Shown in pieces: positions 34,851 through 43,664 of a stretch of DNA of 64,000 bases. Source of the stretch: an uncultured Actinomycetes bacterium. Lineage in GTDB: Bacteria > Actinomycetota > Actinomycetes > Nanopelagicales > Nanopelagicaceae. Positions within the stretch are counted from its first letter, which is position 1. Every line of letters starts with the position of its first letter. The translations under genes were made by a program, and so were the position numbers. The stretch spans positions 1 through 64,000 of the forward strand of contig CAILHY010000023.1 of the NCBI GenBank assembly GCA_903834145.1, in the 5' to 3' direction. The notes beneath the pieces were generated by a model. That model did not search any database, was not told the origin of the DNA, and worked only from the letters and a program-made list of their open reading frames with translations.

Positions 34851-35741
34851 TTAGATGGCTTCATGAAACTCCGGAACATCCCCGTATTTCTCCGCGTATT
34901 TCGCCCTGTAAGTCAGTAATTCTGTTCCATTCAGATCAAAGCCATCATCGGGAGCCACGTGAAGGTAAAGGTAATCGAGATCGCAGGTGAGGGCAAAAGG
35001 GTTGCGGGTAAGCACGTGGCCGGCCAGACTAAAGAGCTGGATAGGCATTTCATGGATGATTCGGCAGTTCACAAAATCAACCACCGCAATCCCGCCAAGC
35101 TCATATCCAATAGAGCCAGTGGGCTGCGCCAGGACGGCAATCCCGCTGCAGATCACGAGTCCGTTACCGACGTACTGAGAATCCTGATAATCAATGAAAC
35201 TACTGGGATTGCACCAATGTGCACGTTCGGCGCCATCGTGGCCCCAGGTATAAAACTCTCGAGAACCCCAGTTTCCTCCATAAACGATTCCTGACTCACC
35301 ATCACTCACGGCCCAACCGATGGAGTCCTTAACGCGAAATCGCTCGGTCACCACAAAAGTTTTTGGATCAATACTTAACATGACGCTGTTGGCTGCCGGG
35401 CGATACTCGCCAACTGGAACCCAAACATTTGTACCATCAAAATCGATGCCTCCTGGGTGATACATATCCCCGATTCCAATGATGATGTCCTTAAGAAGTT
35501 TTCCATCAAGATCCAACACAAACATATGTCCGACACCGCGGCCGGGAGTGGAGTTAACCGGGTCGAAAACATTCAAAGGCGGTTCCAGAACTTCGACAGA
35601 GGAGAGGAAAATATATTCACCCACGTAGGCGAGTCCCTGGGGATGGTGCGTAGGAAACGAGAGTGAAATATTCTGTATGAGCTCCCACTTTGCATGGCGA
35701 CTCTGATTTTTTACGCCTTGTACAAGGGCCGATGAGTTCAT
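34851..35741 (-). CDS. Beta-propeller-like protein (DUF6454-type), function unknown
   Basis: A 296-residue protein without a signal peptide. Repeating strands such as HPQGLAYVGEYIFLSS, GHMFVLDLDGKLLKDI, HPGGIDFDGTNVWVPV and FALTCDLDYLYLHV suggest a six-bladed propeller of the type seen in DUF6454 proteins. Enzyme activity is unknown. It lies upstream of the ABC importer operon on the same strand but a separate promoter candidate stands between them. TAGATT six bases before the ATG suggests leaderless expression. Confidence 0.75.
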   Translation of the reverse strand: MNSSALVQGVKNQSRHAKWELIQNISLSFPTHHPQGLAYVGEYIFLSSVEVLEPPLNVFDPVNSTPGRGVGHMFVLDLDGKLLKDIIIGIGDMYHPGGIDFDGTNVWVPVGEYRPAANSVMLSIDPKTFVVTERFRVKDSIGWAVSDGESGIVYGGNWGSREFYTWGHDGAERAHWCNPSSFIDYQDSQYVGNGLVICSGIAVLAQPTGSIGYELGGIAVVDFVNCRIIHEMPIQLFSLAGHVLTRNPFALTCDLDYLYLHVAPDDGFDLNGTELLTYRAKYAEKYGDVPEFHEAI

Positions 35742-35747
35742 GAGTGA

Positions 35748-35753
35748 AATCTA
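35748..35753 (-). promoter_or_regulatory. -10 element, leaderless propeller-like gene
   Basis: TAGATT on the minus strand, exactly six bases before the ATG at 35741. Confidence 0.5.
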
Positions 35754-35758
35754 TCCCC

Positions 35759-36652
35759 TTAATTCGTGATGGAAGATGCTTTGGGATGGGCTAGGAGAAA
35801 ATCCACCATCATCGACGCAAAGGTTTGCGACATATGTGGAACATGATTTGCGCCGGCGATGCTCCATAGTTGAACAGAGGTGCCGATCGGACATTGCGGA
35901 AAATCAGTGATGGTGGTTTCGGCGCCCTTTATCACGGGGTCTAAATCAATTTTGTCGGGTTGCTTTTCTCCAGATGTCGAGCATTGATTAATCGCTGCCC
36001 ACGTAGAAATAGTCTTTATCGCCCCCGGAATGGGCTTTCCAATAATGTGATTTCCTACGTAAGTCTCATCGGCAGTTCCCCATACCTCCAAAATGCTGAT
36101 CGGAACTTTGGGAGCGCACAGTGCACTCTTTGTAAAACTTCCACCTGCCATATTTACAACCGCGGCAATCCGATCTGCATGGTTGCATGCCATTCGATTC
36201 GTCATGAATCCACCGTTGGAATGACCAATAATGTAAATACGTTGCGAGTCCACCGCATACTTGCTCGAAACTTCATCGATGATGCTCATCAGATATGCGT
36301 CGTCATTCACTTTCGGAGATTGGAAATCACAACATTCTGGGGTTGCATTCCAGAATTGAGTACCGGCCCTGTCCTTGGTTCCATCAGGGTGAACATAGAG
36401 AAATCCGCGCGTTTGAGCTATGGAAGTCAGCCCCAAATACTTTTCAAATTGCGCGCTCGATTGTCCATATCCATGCAGGGCAAGTATCAAAGGTATCGGT
36501 ACTGAGGGGTCATAAGTTGTTGGAACAAAAAGTTTGAATGGTCTTACGTCAGGGAATGACACTACTGCAGCAGAACTTGATGGTGCAGGTAGAGTCGAAA
36601 GAACTAGTGCGGAAATCAGCATCACCGCCGTTCTCCCGCTGAAGAATTTCAT
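35759..36652 (-). CDS. Secreted PHB-depolymerase/LpqC-type esterase
   Basis: A 297-residue secreted hydrolase. A signal peptide (about 1-29, cleavage near SSA-AVV) is followed by LILALHGYGQSS (oxyanion region), the nucleophile in GHSNGGFMTN (Ser near 144), a late acidic residue and NHVPHMS with the probable catalytic His. Cys pairs (ECCDF, ALCAP, NQCS, PQCP) suggest disulfides. The family includes feruloyl/acetylxylan esterases and PHB depolymerases; the substrate is open. The ATG at 36652 is chosen because TACGAT lies seven bases upstream; an ATG at 36661 overlaps that hexamer. Confidence 0.88.
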   Translation of the reverse strand: MKFFSGRTAVMLISALVLSTLPAPSSSAAVVSFPDVRPFKLFVPTTYDPSVPIPLILALHGYGQSSAQFEKYLGLTSIAQTRGFLYVHPDGTKDRAGTQFWNATPECCDFQSPKVNDDAYLMSIIDEVSSKYAVDSQRIYIIGHSNGGFMTNRMACNHADRIAAVVNMAGGSFTKSALCAPKVPISILEVWGTADETYVGNHIIGKPIPGAIKTISTWAAINQCSTSGEKQPDKIDLDPVIKGAETTITDFPQCPIGTSVQLWSIAGANHVPHMSQTFASMMVDFLLAHPKASSITN

Positions 36653-36659
36653 GTGAGAC

Positions 36660-36665
36660 ATCGTA
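36660..36665 (-). promoter_or_regulatory. -10 element, leaderless esterase gene
   Basis: TACGAT on the minus strand, seven bases before the ATG at 36652. Confidence 0.45.
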
Positions 36666-36705
36666 ACGATGCCTGGTGAACGCAAACAAAACAGAGTCTT
36701 ATCTG

Positions 36706-36734
36706 TTGCGAATTCATGGTTCCCCTGGGAACAT
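36706..36734 (+). promoter_or_regulatory. Promoter of S9 peptidase gene with internal 14-bp palindrome
   Basis: TTGCGA (36706-36711), a 17-base spacer, GAACAT (36729-36734), then six bases to the ATG at 36741. The spacer and -10 contain the perfect palindrome GTTCCC-CT-GGGAAC (36719-36732), a plausible repressor operator. Confidence 0.5.
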
Positions 36735-36740
36735 TGCGAC

Positions 36741-38624
36741 ATGAAAAAGCAGATAAAACCTGGATCCTGGCCCTCCCCATTAACCGCATCGATGTTGGCG
36801 CAATCGGGAAATGAAAATATGTGGTCACAGGTGGTCGGCGATGATCTCTGGTGGGACGAGATGCGCCCTTCCGAAGGTGGACGGACTCTCGTGGTCAGTC
36901 GCAATCATGGTGATCTACTCCAGGGTTCCTGGAACGCGGCTACGCAAGTGCATGAATATGGCGGACTCAGTTGGCTGGGAGTCATCCGCGAAGGCAACCC
37001 CTCCTTGTTCTTTGTTAATAAAGCTGACCAAAGAATTTACCTCACTTCTATTGGCGCGCAACCACAACCTTTCTCACCTGTCACTCCCGAGGATGAAATC
37101 CACCGCTATGCCGAAATGATTTCGGTCGGCAGTGAAATCTGGTGCGTGCGAGAAAAGCATGTCAACGGAGTAGTGACTCGGGCACTCGTTGCAGTGGGCG
37201 AAAATGGCATCCGCGTTTTAGATGATCAATCACACTTTTATGCCCACCTTCGTGTATCGCAAAATGGCTCACAATTGGCTTGGGTCTGTTGGGAACATCC
37301 ACAAATGCCTTGGGATGGCACTGAAATTAAAGTAGCGAGGATTGTGGATGGATCACTTGATGATATTCACGTCGTAGCTGGTGGAATTGACGAGTCATGC
37401 CTTGGTCCCGAGTGGAGCAAAGAAGGCATTCTCTATTACATCAGCGACACCAGCGGATGGTGGAATCTCTGGAGCGTTGACACCGAGGGGCATCGAAAAC
37501 ATATCGTGGTTGATGAATCAGAGTGGGGCTATCCACTCTGGTGGTTAGGTTTTAGATTTATCCAAGTACTTGAGGATGGACGAATACTTTCCTCCCGAGG
37601 ACCTGTTGATGCACGCAAGTTCACAATCATTGATCCGGCATCAGGTACTTTCATCGACGTGGATTCACCGCTAACAAATTTCGAACCATCTATCAGCGCT
37701 GGAAATGGCAAAGGCTATGCATTCGGTGGAAATTCATCGATCACATCAGAATTAGTAGAGATTGATCTTGCAACTTTGAAAACCACGACAGTCTTTGCCA
37801 GTAAATCTCCGATTGATGCAAAGTATTTTCCTACTCCGCATGAAATTACAGCGCTGCGTCCTGATGGTCGCAAGGTTTATGCAATCTTGCATCCAGCCAC
37901 GCATCCAGATTTTGAGCCGTCAGAGAAAACTCCCCTAATGGTCGTTGTCCATGGGGGCCCAACAGCCCACTCTCCCGCAACGTTGTCAATGAAATACTCC
38001 TACTTCACCTCGAGAGGAATCTCTGTGGTTGACGTTAATTACGGCGGATCAACTGGTTACGGCCGTGAGTACCGCAATCTCTTGCGTGGCCAATGGGGAA
38101 TCGTTGACCGTGAAGATGTCATCGCCGTTGTTGATTCATTAATAGCAACGAATACTGTTGATGCACAGAAGATTCTTATTCGCGGAGGATCGGCAGGTGG
38201 ATTCACTGTTCTCAATGTCTTAGTGAATAGCGATCGCTTTGCTGCAGGCGCCTCTTACTACGGCGTGGCAGATTGCACCGCTCTTGCTGTCGATACCCAC
38301 GATTTTGAATCAAGGTATTTGGATTCCATGATCGGCAAATATCCAGAAGATGCTGCTCTCTATATCGAGCGTTCGCCTTTGATGCATGCTGATCGTTTAA
38401 CATCACCGCTCATTATTTTTCAAGGGTTAGATGACAAGGTCGTTCCTCCAGCGCAATCGGAGGCGTTTCGTGATGTCTGCGTTTCCAAGGGAATTAAATA
38501 TGAATATTTTCCCTTTGAAGGCGAGGGCCACGGTTTCCAGAAAGCCTCATCTATCATTACATCCTATGAAGCAGAGATGAAATTTTACGGCGAAGTTCTT
38601 GGCTTCACCCCTAACCTTGGCTAG
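36741..38624 (+). CDS. Prolyl oligopeptidase family (S9) serine peptidase
   Basis: A 627-residue cytoplasmic peptidase. A beta-propeller (about 30-370, with blades such as NLWSVDTEGH and LWWLGFRFIQVL) is followed by an alpha/beta-hydrolase domain. This has VVHGGPTAHSPA, YGGSTGYGREYRNLLRGQWG, the nucleophile in RGGSAGGFTVL (Ser near 488), Asp in QGLDDKVVPP and His in EGHGFQ. It resembles acylaminoacyl-peptidase/dipeptidyl-peptidase IV enzymes, cleaving short peptides. The start at 36741 is set by promoter spacing and a normal N-terminus. Its stop overlaps the convergent UbiA gene by four bases. Confidence 0.92.
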   Translation: MKKQIKPGSWPSPLTASMLAQSGNENMWSQVVGDDLWWDEMRPSEGGRTLVVSRNHGDLLQGSWNAATQVHEYGGLSWLGVIREGNPSLFFVNKADQRIYLTSIGAQPQPFSPVTPEDEIHRYAEMISVGSEIWCVREKHVNGVVTRALVAVGENGIRVLDDQSHFYAHLRVSQNGSQLAWVCWEHPQMPWDGTEIKVARIVDGSLDDIHVVAGGIDESCLGPEWSKEGILYYISDTSGWWNLWSVDTEGHRKHIVVDESEWGYPLWWLGFRFIQVLEDGRILSSRGPVDARKFTIIDPASGTFIDVDSPLTNFEPSISAGNGKGYAFGGNSSITSELVEIDLATLKTTTVFASKSPIDAKYFPTPHEITALRPDGRKVYAILHPATHPDFEPSEKTPLMVVVHGGPTAHSPATLSMKYSYFTSRGISVVDVNYGGSTGYGREYRNLLRGQWGIVDREDVIAVVDSLIATNTVDAQKILIRGGSAGGFTVLNVLVNSDRFAAGASYYGVADCTALAVDTHDFESRYLDSMIGKYPEDAALYIERSPLMHADRLTSPLIIFQGLDDKVVPPAQSEAFRDVCVSKGIKYEYFPFEGEGHGFQKASSIITSYEAEMKFYGEVLGFTPNLG

Positions 38625-39400
38625 ATGGATTGCACCAACAGGAATACATCAGCTAGTGCTGCGAGCATCAGAATCTTAAAAAGGATTCTGCGTGGTGCGA
38701 AAATAGTGGAAATGCCACCGAGTATTCCCACAGCAAGAATTGGATAGTTGCTTCTTTGCGCATGCAAGACAAGCGTTGCTGCGATGAGAAGCACTGCGCA
38801 CGAGGTGCGAGATGCAAATTCACCGACACGAGTAGGTAATCCCGCAAATCCGCTCGCCCTGTCCTCTTCGAGATCTTTGAGTCCGTTTGCAAAATGTGCT
38901 GCCATTCCTAGTAGCGCCCCTGCCAACATTAACCATGCCGGTGGACTTCGATGATCGGAAATGACTATGCACGCAGGTAGCGCCGCAAAAGCCAACGCAT
39001 ATGGAAGGGGAGAAAGAGCGGTGTACTTAAAGTAAAAGTTGTAGGCAACTCCGCACCCAACCCCAAACAAATAGATGGCGCCGCCCTTGATCTCTAACGG
39101 CCCGAACAGATTTACTCCAAATGCCACAGGAGTGACCATCCATAAAAGTTTCTGCAAGTGCGCTCGCTCAATGGTGCCTGCAATTAAAGGTTTTTCTCTC
39201 CGGTCATGACGGCGATCATCGTCATAATCATGAAGGTCATTACTCCACCCAACGATTAACTGACCCAAGAAAACGCCTAGTGCAATAAATAGCGCCGAAT
39301 CAAACGACGATATTTTCATTGCCAGTAAAAATGAAACAGCGGTAACAAGTGCTGTTGGAGCCAGATGCGCCGCGTTAAGAAATCCCCAGATTTTTTTCAT
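38621..39400 (-). CDS. UbiA-family prenyltransferase
   Basis: A 259-residue membrane prenyltransferase with about eight membrane segments. Both Asp-rich motifs are present: NDLHDYDDDRRHDR (about 54-67) and DLEEDRASG (about 175). UbiA enzymes attach polyprenyl groups to quinone precursors, haem, chlorophyll or sugars; the closest-looking roles here are menaquinone (MenA-like) or a related isoprenoid pathway, not decided by sequence. Its ATG overlaps the stop of the upstream peptidase gene (ATGA). Confidence 0.85.
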   Translation of the reverse strand: MKKIWGFLNAAHLAPTALVTAVSFLLAMKISSFDSALFIALGVFLGQLIVGWSNDLHDYDDDRRHDRREKPLIAGTIERAHLQKLLWMVTPVAFGVNLFGPLEIKGGAIYLFGVGCGVAYNFYFKYTALSPLPYALAFAALPACIVISDHRSPPAWLMLAGALLGMAAHFANGLKDLEEDRASGFAGLPTRVGEFASRTSCAVLLIAATLVLHAQRSNYPILAVGILGGISTIFAPRRILFKILMLAALADVFLLVQSI

Positions 39401-39729
39401 TGGGGGCGAGGACCTTTCCGATACCTAAAAAGAATTCGTCCTAAGACTTCACCTGAATTCAGCCATCCCCATTCACGAGAGTCGCTGCTGGCTGCCGAGT
39501 TATCGCCTTCAACCCAAAAATTCTCATTATCGATTTGCATCAGCCTTTTAATTAAGAAGATCCCTGGGCGCTCTTGCCGTTCAATCACCAGAACTTGTCC
39601 CACTTTGAAGGTCCGAGCCCAGCGAGCAACCAGCCAATCTCCGTTGGAATAGGTGGGCAACATGGAATCCCCCGCGACTGCAACCGTACCTATGCGTAAA
39701 AATCTCTTCGAGATGTAAGAGCGGGCCAT
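39397..39729 (-). CDS. sodX: Nickel superoxide dismutase maturation protease (S26 signal-peptidase-like)
   Basis: A 110-residue protein of the S26 family with the nucleophile in VAGDSMLPTY and general base Lys in FLIKRL, followed by EGDNSAASSDSR. It lacks a strong N-terminal membrane anchor. It is divergent from sodN. In other bacteria this dedicated protease removes the SodN propeptide to expose the nickel-binding His. The ATG at 39729 gives the usual short N-terminus; one at 39780 would add 17 residues. Confidence 0.85.
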   Translation of the reverse strand: MARSYISKRFLRIGTVAVAGDSMLPTYSNGDWLVARWARTFKVGQVLVIERQERPGIFLIKRLMQIDNENFWVEGDNSAASSDSREWGWLNSGEVLGRILFRYRKGPRPQ

Positions 39730-39760
39730 GGGCGGTAGTCTCGCATCCTTAAGGTTTGCT

Positions 39761-39789
39761 TTGCCACCTAAATAGTCCATTCGTAACCC
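39761..39789 (+). promoter_or_regulatory. Candidate sodN promoter
   Basis: TTGCCA (39761-39766), 17 bases, TAACCC (39784-39789). Transcription would start just before or at the AGAGGAGAG ribosome binding site of sodN. Confidence 0.4.
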
Positions 39790-39803
39790 AAGAGGAGAGA
39801 AAT

Positions 39804-40190
39804 ATGTTTAGCCCAAAAATGACAGTTCACGCCCACTGCGATCTTCCATGCGGAATTTATGATCCAGCGCAAGCAAAGATTGAAGCACAGTCAGTGAAAG
39901 CTTGCATGGAAAAGTACGCAGCAAGCAGCGATCCTGATTTCAAGGCACGCTCTGTAGCCATTAAAGAAGAACGTTCGAACATGGTCAAAGAGCACCTCTG
40001 GGTTCTCTGGACTGATTACTTCAAACCCAATCATTTCGAGGCATATCCAAACCTTCATGTTCTTTTCAATGACGCTACCAAACTTGCTGGCGCCGCTGGA
40101 ACCAAGGGCACCAATGATGTTGCCGTCGCAGATAAGTTGATCGGCAAGATTGATGAAATCGCTGAAATCTTCTGGGCAACAAAGAAGTAA
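39804..40190 (+). CDS. sodN: Nickel-containing superoxide dismutase
   Basis: A 128-residue precursor: a 10-residue propeptide (FSPKMTVHA after Met) followed by the nickel hook HCDLPCGIY. After cleavage His becomes residue 1 and, with Cys2 and Cys6, binds Ni. The mature length of 118 matches the family. The four-helix part contains EERSNMVKEHLWVLWTDYFK. It dismutates superoxide, probably in the cytoplasm. The ATG at 39804 has a strong AGAGGAGAG. The adjacent divergent gene is its maturation protease. In Streptomyces expression depends on nickel through Nur; no Nur gene is seen here. Confidence 0.97.
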   Translation: MFSPKMTVHAHCDLPCGIYDPAQAKIEAQSVKACMEKYAASSDPDFKARSVAIKEERSNMVKEHLWVLWTDYFKPNHFEAYPNLHVLFNDATKLAGAAGTKGTNDVAVADKLIGKIDEIAEIFWATKK

Positions 40191-40607
40191 TTAGCTTTGC
40201 GGTAAATGCTCCACAATGGATTGAGCGGCAGTGCGCGCGAGGAAAGATACTCGCTCCACTGTCGCTCTTTTCATTATCGCGGTCGCTACGTGGCGCTCAC
40301 CATTGTAAATATCGCAATCTAGAGTGATTTCCTTGCCTTGAAGCTGAGTGCATCTGGCAGTTGCCCGAATCTCCGAACCGATGGCAACAGCATGGATGAC
40401 ACTGAGATCTATAGAAACCATTCGGGTTGTTTCACCGGGTTCTAAATGATCACTTATTGCCGTTAGCGCAGCGCTTTCCATAAGATTGAAGAAGTGTGAA
40501 GCTGCGGCGACTGGCAAATCACCGAGTCCCATTGCTAGGGCGCTATCACCTGGTCTAATCGACATAACAGCGAACCCAACGGCATCAACAATTTCTTCAC
40601 TCTTCAT
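40191..40607 (-). CDS. Hot-dog thioesterase family protein
   Basis: A 138-residue single hot-dog domain resembling fluoroacetyl-CoA thioesterase/PaaI-like proteins (HFFNLMESAALTAISDHLEPG, then MVSIDLSVIHAVAIGSEI). Likely acyl-CoA thioesterase; substrate unknown. The gene begins at ATG 40607 (a GTG at 40613 overlaps the rsrA stop as TAGTG). It follows sigR-rsrA on the same strand, as thioesterase-like genes often do beside the SigR operon in actinobacteria. Confidence 0.78.
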   Translation of the reverse strand: MKSEEIVDAVGFAVMSIRPGDSALAMGLGDLPVAAASHFFNLMESAALTAISDHLEPGETTRMVSIDLSVIHAVAIGSEIRATARCTQLQGKEITLDCDIYNGERHVATAIMKRATVERVSFLARTAAQSIVEHLPQS

Positions 40608-40612
40608 GGTCA

Positions 40613-41005
40613 CTACTCGTTTGGAAAGTGAAATTCCTGGGTGGTTTCGATTGTAATCTCATGATGTTCGACCGAGCCAAATTCTTCAATCTGAATCGAT
40701 ATTTCAGTCCTGGTAAATTCCGCGAAAAATTCTGTGCTCTGGTTGCGCATGGCAGCTAATTGCATGGCCAATTGCTGATGAAACTCTGGTGGTGCTTCCT
40801 CGCAACAAGAACGCGTTAGGAGATCATGCAACATGTGATGCATCTTTCGCTCGTGATCCATCTCTGAACGACATGGTGGACATTCAGCCAAGTGTGTTTC
40901 GATATCACGCACTCTTGAAACTTCTTCAATCTCGCCATCGATCAGGAACACCGCAGCGCCAAGGACTTCTACGCACGGTGTTGCATGTGGCTCTCCGCAA
41001 CTCAT
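40613..41005 (-). CDS. rsrA: Zinc-binding redox-sensing anti-sigma factor RsrA
   Basis: A 130-residue ZAS-family anti-sigma factor. The motif H38-x3-C42-x2-C45 is complete, and C3, C11 and a C-C pair near residue 67 match the redox cysteines of Streptomyces RsrA. It should bind SigR when reduced and release it on disulfide stress. A Glu-rich tail of about 40 residues (about 90-130, [20 protein letters not shown]) extends beyond the usual length of about 105. The ATG overlaps the sigR stop (ATGA). Confidence 0.92.
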   Translation of the reverse strand: MSCGEPHATPCVEVLGAAVFLIDGEIEEVSRVRDIETHLAECPPCRSEMDHERKMHHMLHDLLTRSCCEEAPPEFHQQLAMQLAAMRNQSTEFFAEFTRTEISIQIEEFGSVEHHEITIETTQEFHFPNE

Positions 41006-41598
41006 GAGGTTACCTCCTTGCCATACCCGCGTTCTTTGGCATAGTCGGCAAGCAAGATTCGTAGCGCTTTACGTCCTCGGTGCAATCGAGACATGATCGT
41101 GCCGGTGGGAACGCCAACAATTTCTGCAATTTCTTTGTAGGCGAATCCTTCAACATCGGCTAAATAAACCGCGATACGGAACTCTTCAGGAATCTCTGCG
41201 AGTGCGCGCTTTACATCACTGTCGGGCATATTTTCTAGCGCCTGAATTTCAGCGGATTTTCCTTGATCGCTGGTATGTGATGCTGAAGCCGCCAACTGCC
41301 AATCTTCTAATTCTGCATTAGCAATTTGAGGTTGACGTTGCGCTTTGCGGTAGGAATTAATAAAAGTGGTCGTTAGGACGCGGTAAAGCCACGCTTTTAA
41401 ATTTGTCCCTGGTTCGAATTGATGGAAAGAAGCAAATGCTTTGAGATACGTGTCTTGAACGAGATCCTTCGCATCATGAGGATTCTTTGTGTAGCGAAGT
41501 GCAGCCGAATATAACTGGTCAGTAAATGCCAGGGCATCGCGCTCGAACCGGAGGTTGCGTTCTTCGGCGCTCTCTCTCATTACATCTATCTCGGTCAT
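41002..41598 (-). CDS. sigR: ECF sigma factor SigR (SigH/RpoE-type)
   Basis: A 198-residue sigma factor: region 2 with [23 protein letters not shown] (about 32-55) and [19 protein letters not shown], and region 4 with [22 protein letters not shown], then [13 protein letters not shown]. It controls the thiol-oxidative stress regulon (mycothiol, thioredoxin). Three consecutive ATGs occur at 41604, 41601 and 41598; TAGCCT at 41612-41607 would favour a start at 41598 with a near-leaderless message. I do not see the GGGAAT...GTT consensus of SigR autoregulation in the 200 bases upstream. Confidence 0.93.
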   Translation of the reverse strand: MTEIDVMRESAEERNLRFERDALAFTDQLYSAALRYTKNPHDAKDLVQDTYLKAFASFHQFEPGTNLKAWLYRVLTTTFINSYRKAQRQPQIANAELEDWQLAASASHTSDQGKSAEIQALENMPDSDVKRALAEIPEEFRIAVYLADVEGFAYKEIAEIVGVPTGTIMSRLHRGRKALRILLADYAKERGYGKEVTS

Positions 41599-41615
41599 CA
41601 TCATGAAGGCTACCC

Positions 41616-42341
41616 CTAGAAGAGTGTTTCGGGCTCGCCGAGCGTGATTGCCTCGGTCATAGAAGGACCATTATTTGCTGTGAAATTGACCTTATCGGAG
41701 ACAGCATGTGCATATAAACCACGATCGGGTTCAGAAAATTCCATTAATCCACGTAATTCATCAATTTCTTTTTCGGCTGGATCCAGCCAGCGCTCCCAGC
41801 GATCCGAGGGCAGCAGCACGGGCATGCGACTATGGATTGGAAGCAACATGCCTACCGCTTCGCGCGTGATGATCGAAGCGCTCTGAACAATTTGCCCACT
41901 TGGTGAGGTCCATAGGCTCCAGATTCCTGCCATGGAAAGGGAGACGCCATCGGTGCCAGAAATGTAGAAAGGTTGTTTTGGGCGATATTGGCCGAGCGCG
42001 GTGGCCCATTCGTAATAACCATCGGCTGGAATGAGACAACGGCGCTTGCGAAATGAGTCGCGGAATGTGGGCTTTTCAAAAATGGATTCGCTGCGTGCGT
42101 TAATTGCATGAGACTGTGAAGCACGTGCTTGTGCATCATCTTTATGCCAGTGGCCGATCAAACCCCACGATGCGGTTGCAAGTTCGCGCGAACCCGCTGA
42201 CGTTTGTCGAACGATGTAGATCTCCTGCGTTGGTGCGATATTCCAATTGGCAGGCAAAGGCGAGACTGGTGAGAGGCCAGTGATACCGAACTCTTCAACC
42301 AAGTCAGCCATATTTTTCGACTGCGCATATCGACCACACAT
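41616..42341 (-). CDS. SRAP/HMCES-family abasic-site processing protein
   Basis: A 241-residue SRAP protein. The catalytic Cys is residue 2 (MCGRY), with NARSE (Asn), GYYEW (Glu) and HSRMP (His) in order, so all four active-site residues are present. HMCES/YedK proteins form a DNA-protein cross-link at abasic sites in single-stranded DNA. The ATG at 42341 is fixed by the need for Cys2. TAGGCT lies seven bases upstream, suggesting a leaderless mRNA. It is upstream of sigR on the same strand and divergent from aroA with only 30 bases between starts. Confidence 0.95.
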   Translation of the reverse strand: MCGRYAQSKNMADLVEEFGITGLSPVSPLPANWNIAPTQEIYIVRQTSAGSRELATASWGLIGHWHKDDAQARASQSHAINARSESIFEKPTFRDSFRKRRCLIPADGYYEWATALGQYRPKQPFYISGTDGVSLSMAGIWSLWTSPSGQIVQSASIITREAVGMLLPIHSRMPVLLPSDRWERWLDPAEKEIDELRGLMEFSEPDRGLYAHAVSDKVNFTANNGPSMTEAITLGEPETLF

Positions 42342-42348
42342 AGTGCAG

Positions 42349-42354
42349 AGCCTA
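42349..42354 (-). promoter_or_regulatory. -10 element, leaderless SRAP gene
   Basis: TAGGCT on the minus strand, seven bases before the ATG at 42341. Mirror image of the aroA -10 across a five-base centre. Confidence 0.5.
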
Positions 42355-42359
42355 GAAGG

Positions 42360-42365
42360 TAGGCT
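42360..42365 (+). promoter_or_regulatory. -10 element, leaderless aroA
   Basis: TAGGCT, then CAGACA and the ATG at 42372. There is no Shine-Dalgarno. The -35 would lie inside the SRAP gene. Confidence 0.55.
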
Positions 42366-42371
42366 CAGACA

Positions 42372-43664
42372 ATGACATTCGAGACAGAAGGCGCGCCCGA
42401 ACTTTGGCCTGCGCCATTTCGGGGGAAGGTCCCCGTCCAGGCCCATGTCACAATCCCTGGATCGAAATCCGTAACAAATCGCGCGCTTGTTCTGGCTTCC
42501 CTTGCTGATTCGCCATCAACCCTGCGGCGTCCACTTATCTCGCGAGATTCCGCTTTGATGAGAAGCGGATTGGTGGCAATGGGGATTGTGATTGAAGAAG
42601 TTGATGATGCATGGATGATCAAACCTGGAGCACTCTCAGGCCCGGCTTTAATCGATGTAGGTAATGCAGGCACTGTCATGCGCTTCCTGCCACCTGTAGC
42701 GGCGCTGGCAAACGGAGCGATTTCATTTGATGGCGATGCTCGATCTTATGAGCGACCAATCGGACCTGTGATTCGCGCACTCGAAGAACTCGGTGTGCAG
42801 ATCGATCACCAAGGTCGATACAGCTTGCCAATGGTTGTTCATGGAACAGGAACTTTGCACGGTGGCGAGATTGACATTGATGCATCGGCATCTAGCCAAT
42901 TCCTTTCCGCCTTATTGCTCATTGGGCCATCAACCATCAAGGGAATTAGCGCACGACATATCGGCGGGCAATTGCCCTCGATGCCACATATAGATATGAC
43001 TGTTGCCATGTTGCGTGATTTTGGTGCTGAAGTCGAGGTTGATCATGATCTCAATACCTGGAAGGTGCACTCATCTGTCCTTCACGGGCGCGACTTCGTC
43101 ATTGAACCCGACTTGTCCAATGCTGCGCCATTCCTATCTATCGCAATGCTCTGCGGTGGAAGTATCACGATCAATGATTGGCCCCGTGCAACAACGCAAC
43201 CGGGTGATCATCTTCGATCAATTCTTTCGGCAATGGGAGCGCAAATCTCTCTTGACGATGCCGGCTTAACGCTGACAGGTGCAGGCGCAATTCACGGAAT
43301 TGATATTGATTTGCACGATGTGGGCGAACTTACTCCCGCTATTGCAGCGCTAGCAGCCCTAGCCGATTCTCCTTCGCACCTTCGCGGTATCGGACATCTG
43401 CGACTTCACGAAACAGATCGACTGGCAGCCCTTACACGCGAAATCAATGGCCTTGGCGGAAACGTCAGAGAAGATGAAACTTCTCTGCACATCACACCAG
43501 CCCCGTTGCACGGTGGAATTTTTCACACATATGACGACCATCGGTTAGCAACTGCGGGCGCGACTATTGGATTGCTTGTTACGGGAGTAGAAGTTGAAAA
43601 TGTTGCGACAACAAAGAAGACGCTTCCTGATTTTCCTGGTCTTTGGTCGAGTCTGCTTGCTTAA
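42372..43664 (+). CDS. aroA: 3-phosphoshikimate 1-carboxyvinyltransferase (EPSP synthase)
   Basis: A 430-residue EPSP synthase for the shikimate pathway. PGSKSVTNRALVLASLAD (about 30-47) binds phosphate and PEP, and VGNAGTVMRFLPPVAAL, DASASSQFLSALLL, the catalytic region RLHETDRLAAL and TYDDHRLATAGA follow. Length is normal. NAGTVMRF corresponds to the glyphosate-contact NAGTAxRx loop; the Ala after Thr is Val here, so the loop differs and sensitivity cannot be predicted. First gene of the aroA-rsgA-hisN-copA series. Confidence 0.96.
   Translation: MTFETEGAPELWPAPFRGKVPVQAHVTIPGSKSVTNRALVLASLADSPSTLRRPLISRDSALMRSGLVAMGIVIEEVDDAWMIKPGALSGPALIDVGNAGTVMRFLPPVAALANGAISFDGDARSYERPIGPVIRALEELGVQIDHQGRYSLPMVVHGTGTLHGGEIDIDASASSQFLSALLLIGPSTIKGISARHIGGQLPSMPHIDMTVAMLRDFGAEVEVDHDLNTWKVHSSVLHGRDFVIEPDLSNAAPFLSIAMLCGGSITINDWPRATTQPGDHLRSILSAMGAQISLDDAGLTLTGAGAIHGIDIDLHDVGELTPAIAALAALADSPSHLRGIGHLRLHETDRLAALTREINGLGGNVREDETSLHITPAPLHGGIFHTYDDHRLATAGATIGLLVTGVEVENVATTKKTLPDFPGLWSSLLA

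Noticed and set aside
36653..36904. 84-residue N-terminal extension of the LpqC-type esterase
   Set aside because: It runs antisense through the S9 peptidase promoter and start; the shorter start has a normal signal peptide.
42342..42446. Longer SRAP protein
   Set aside because: The catalytic Cys must be residue 2, which fixes the start at MCGRY.
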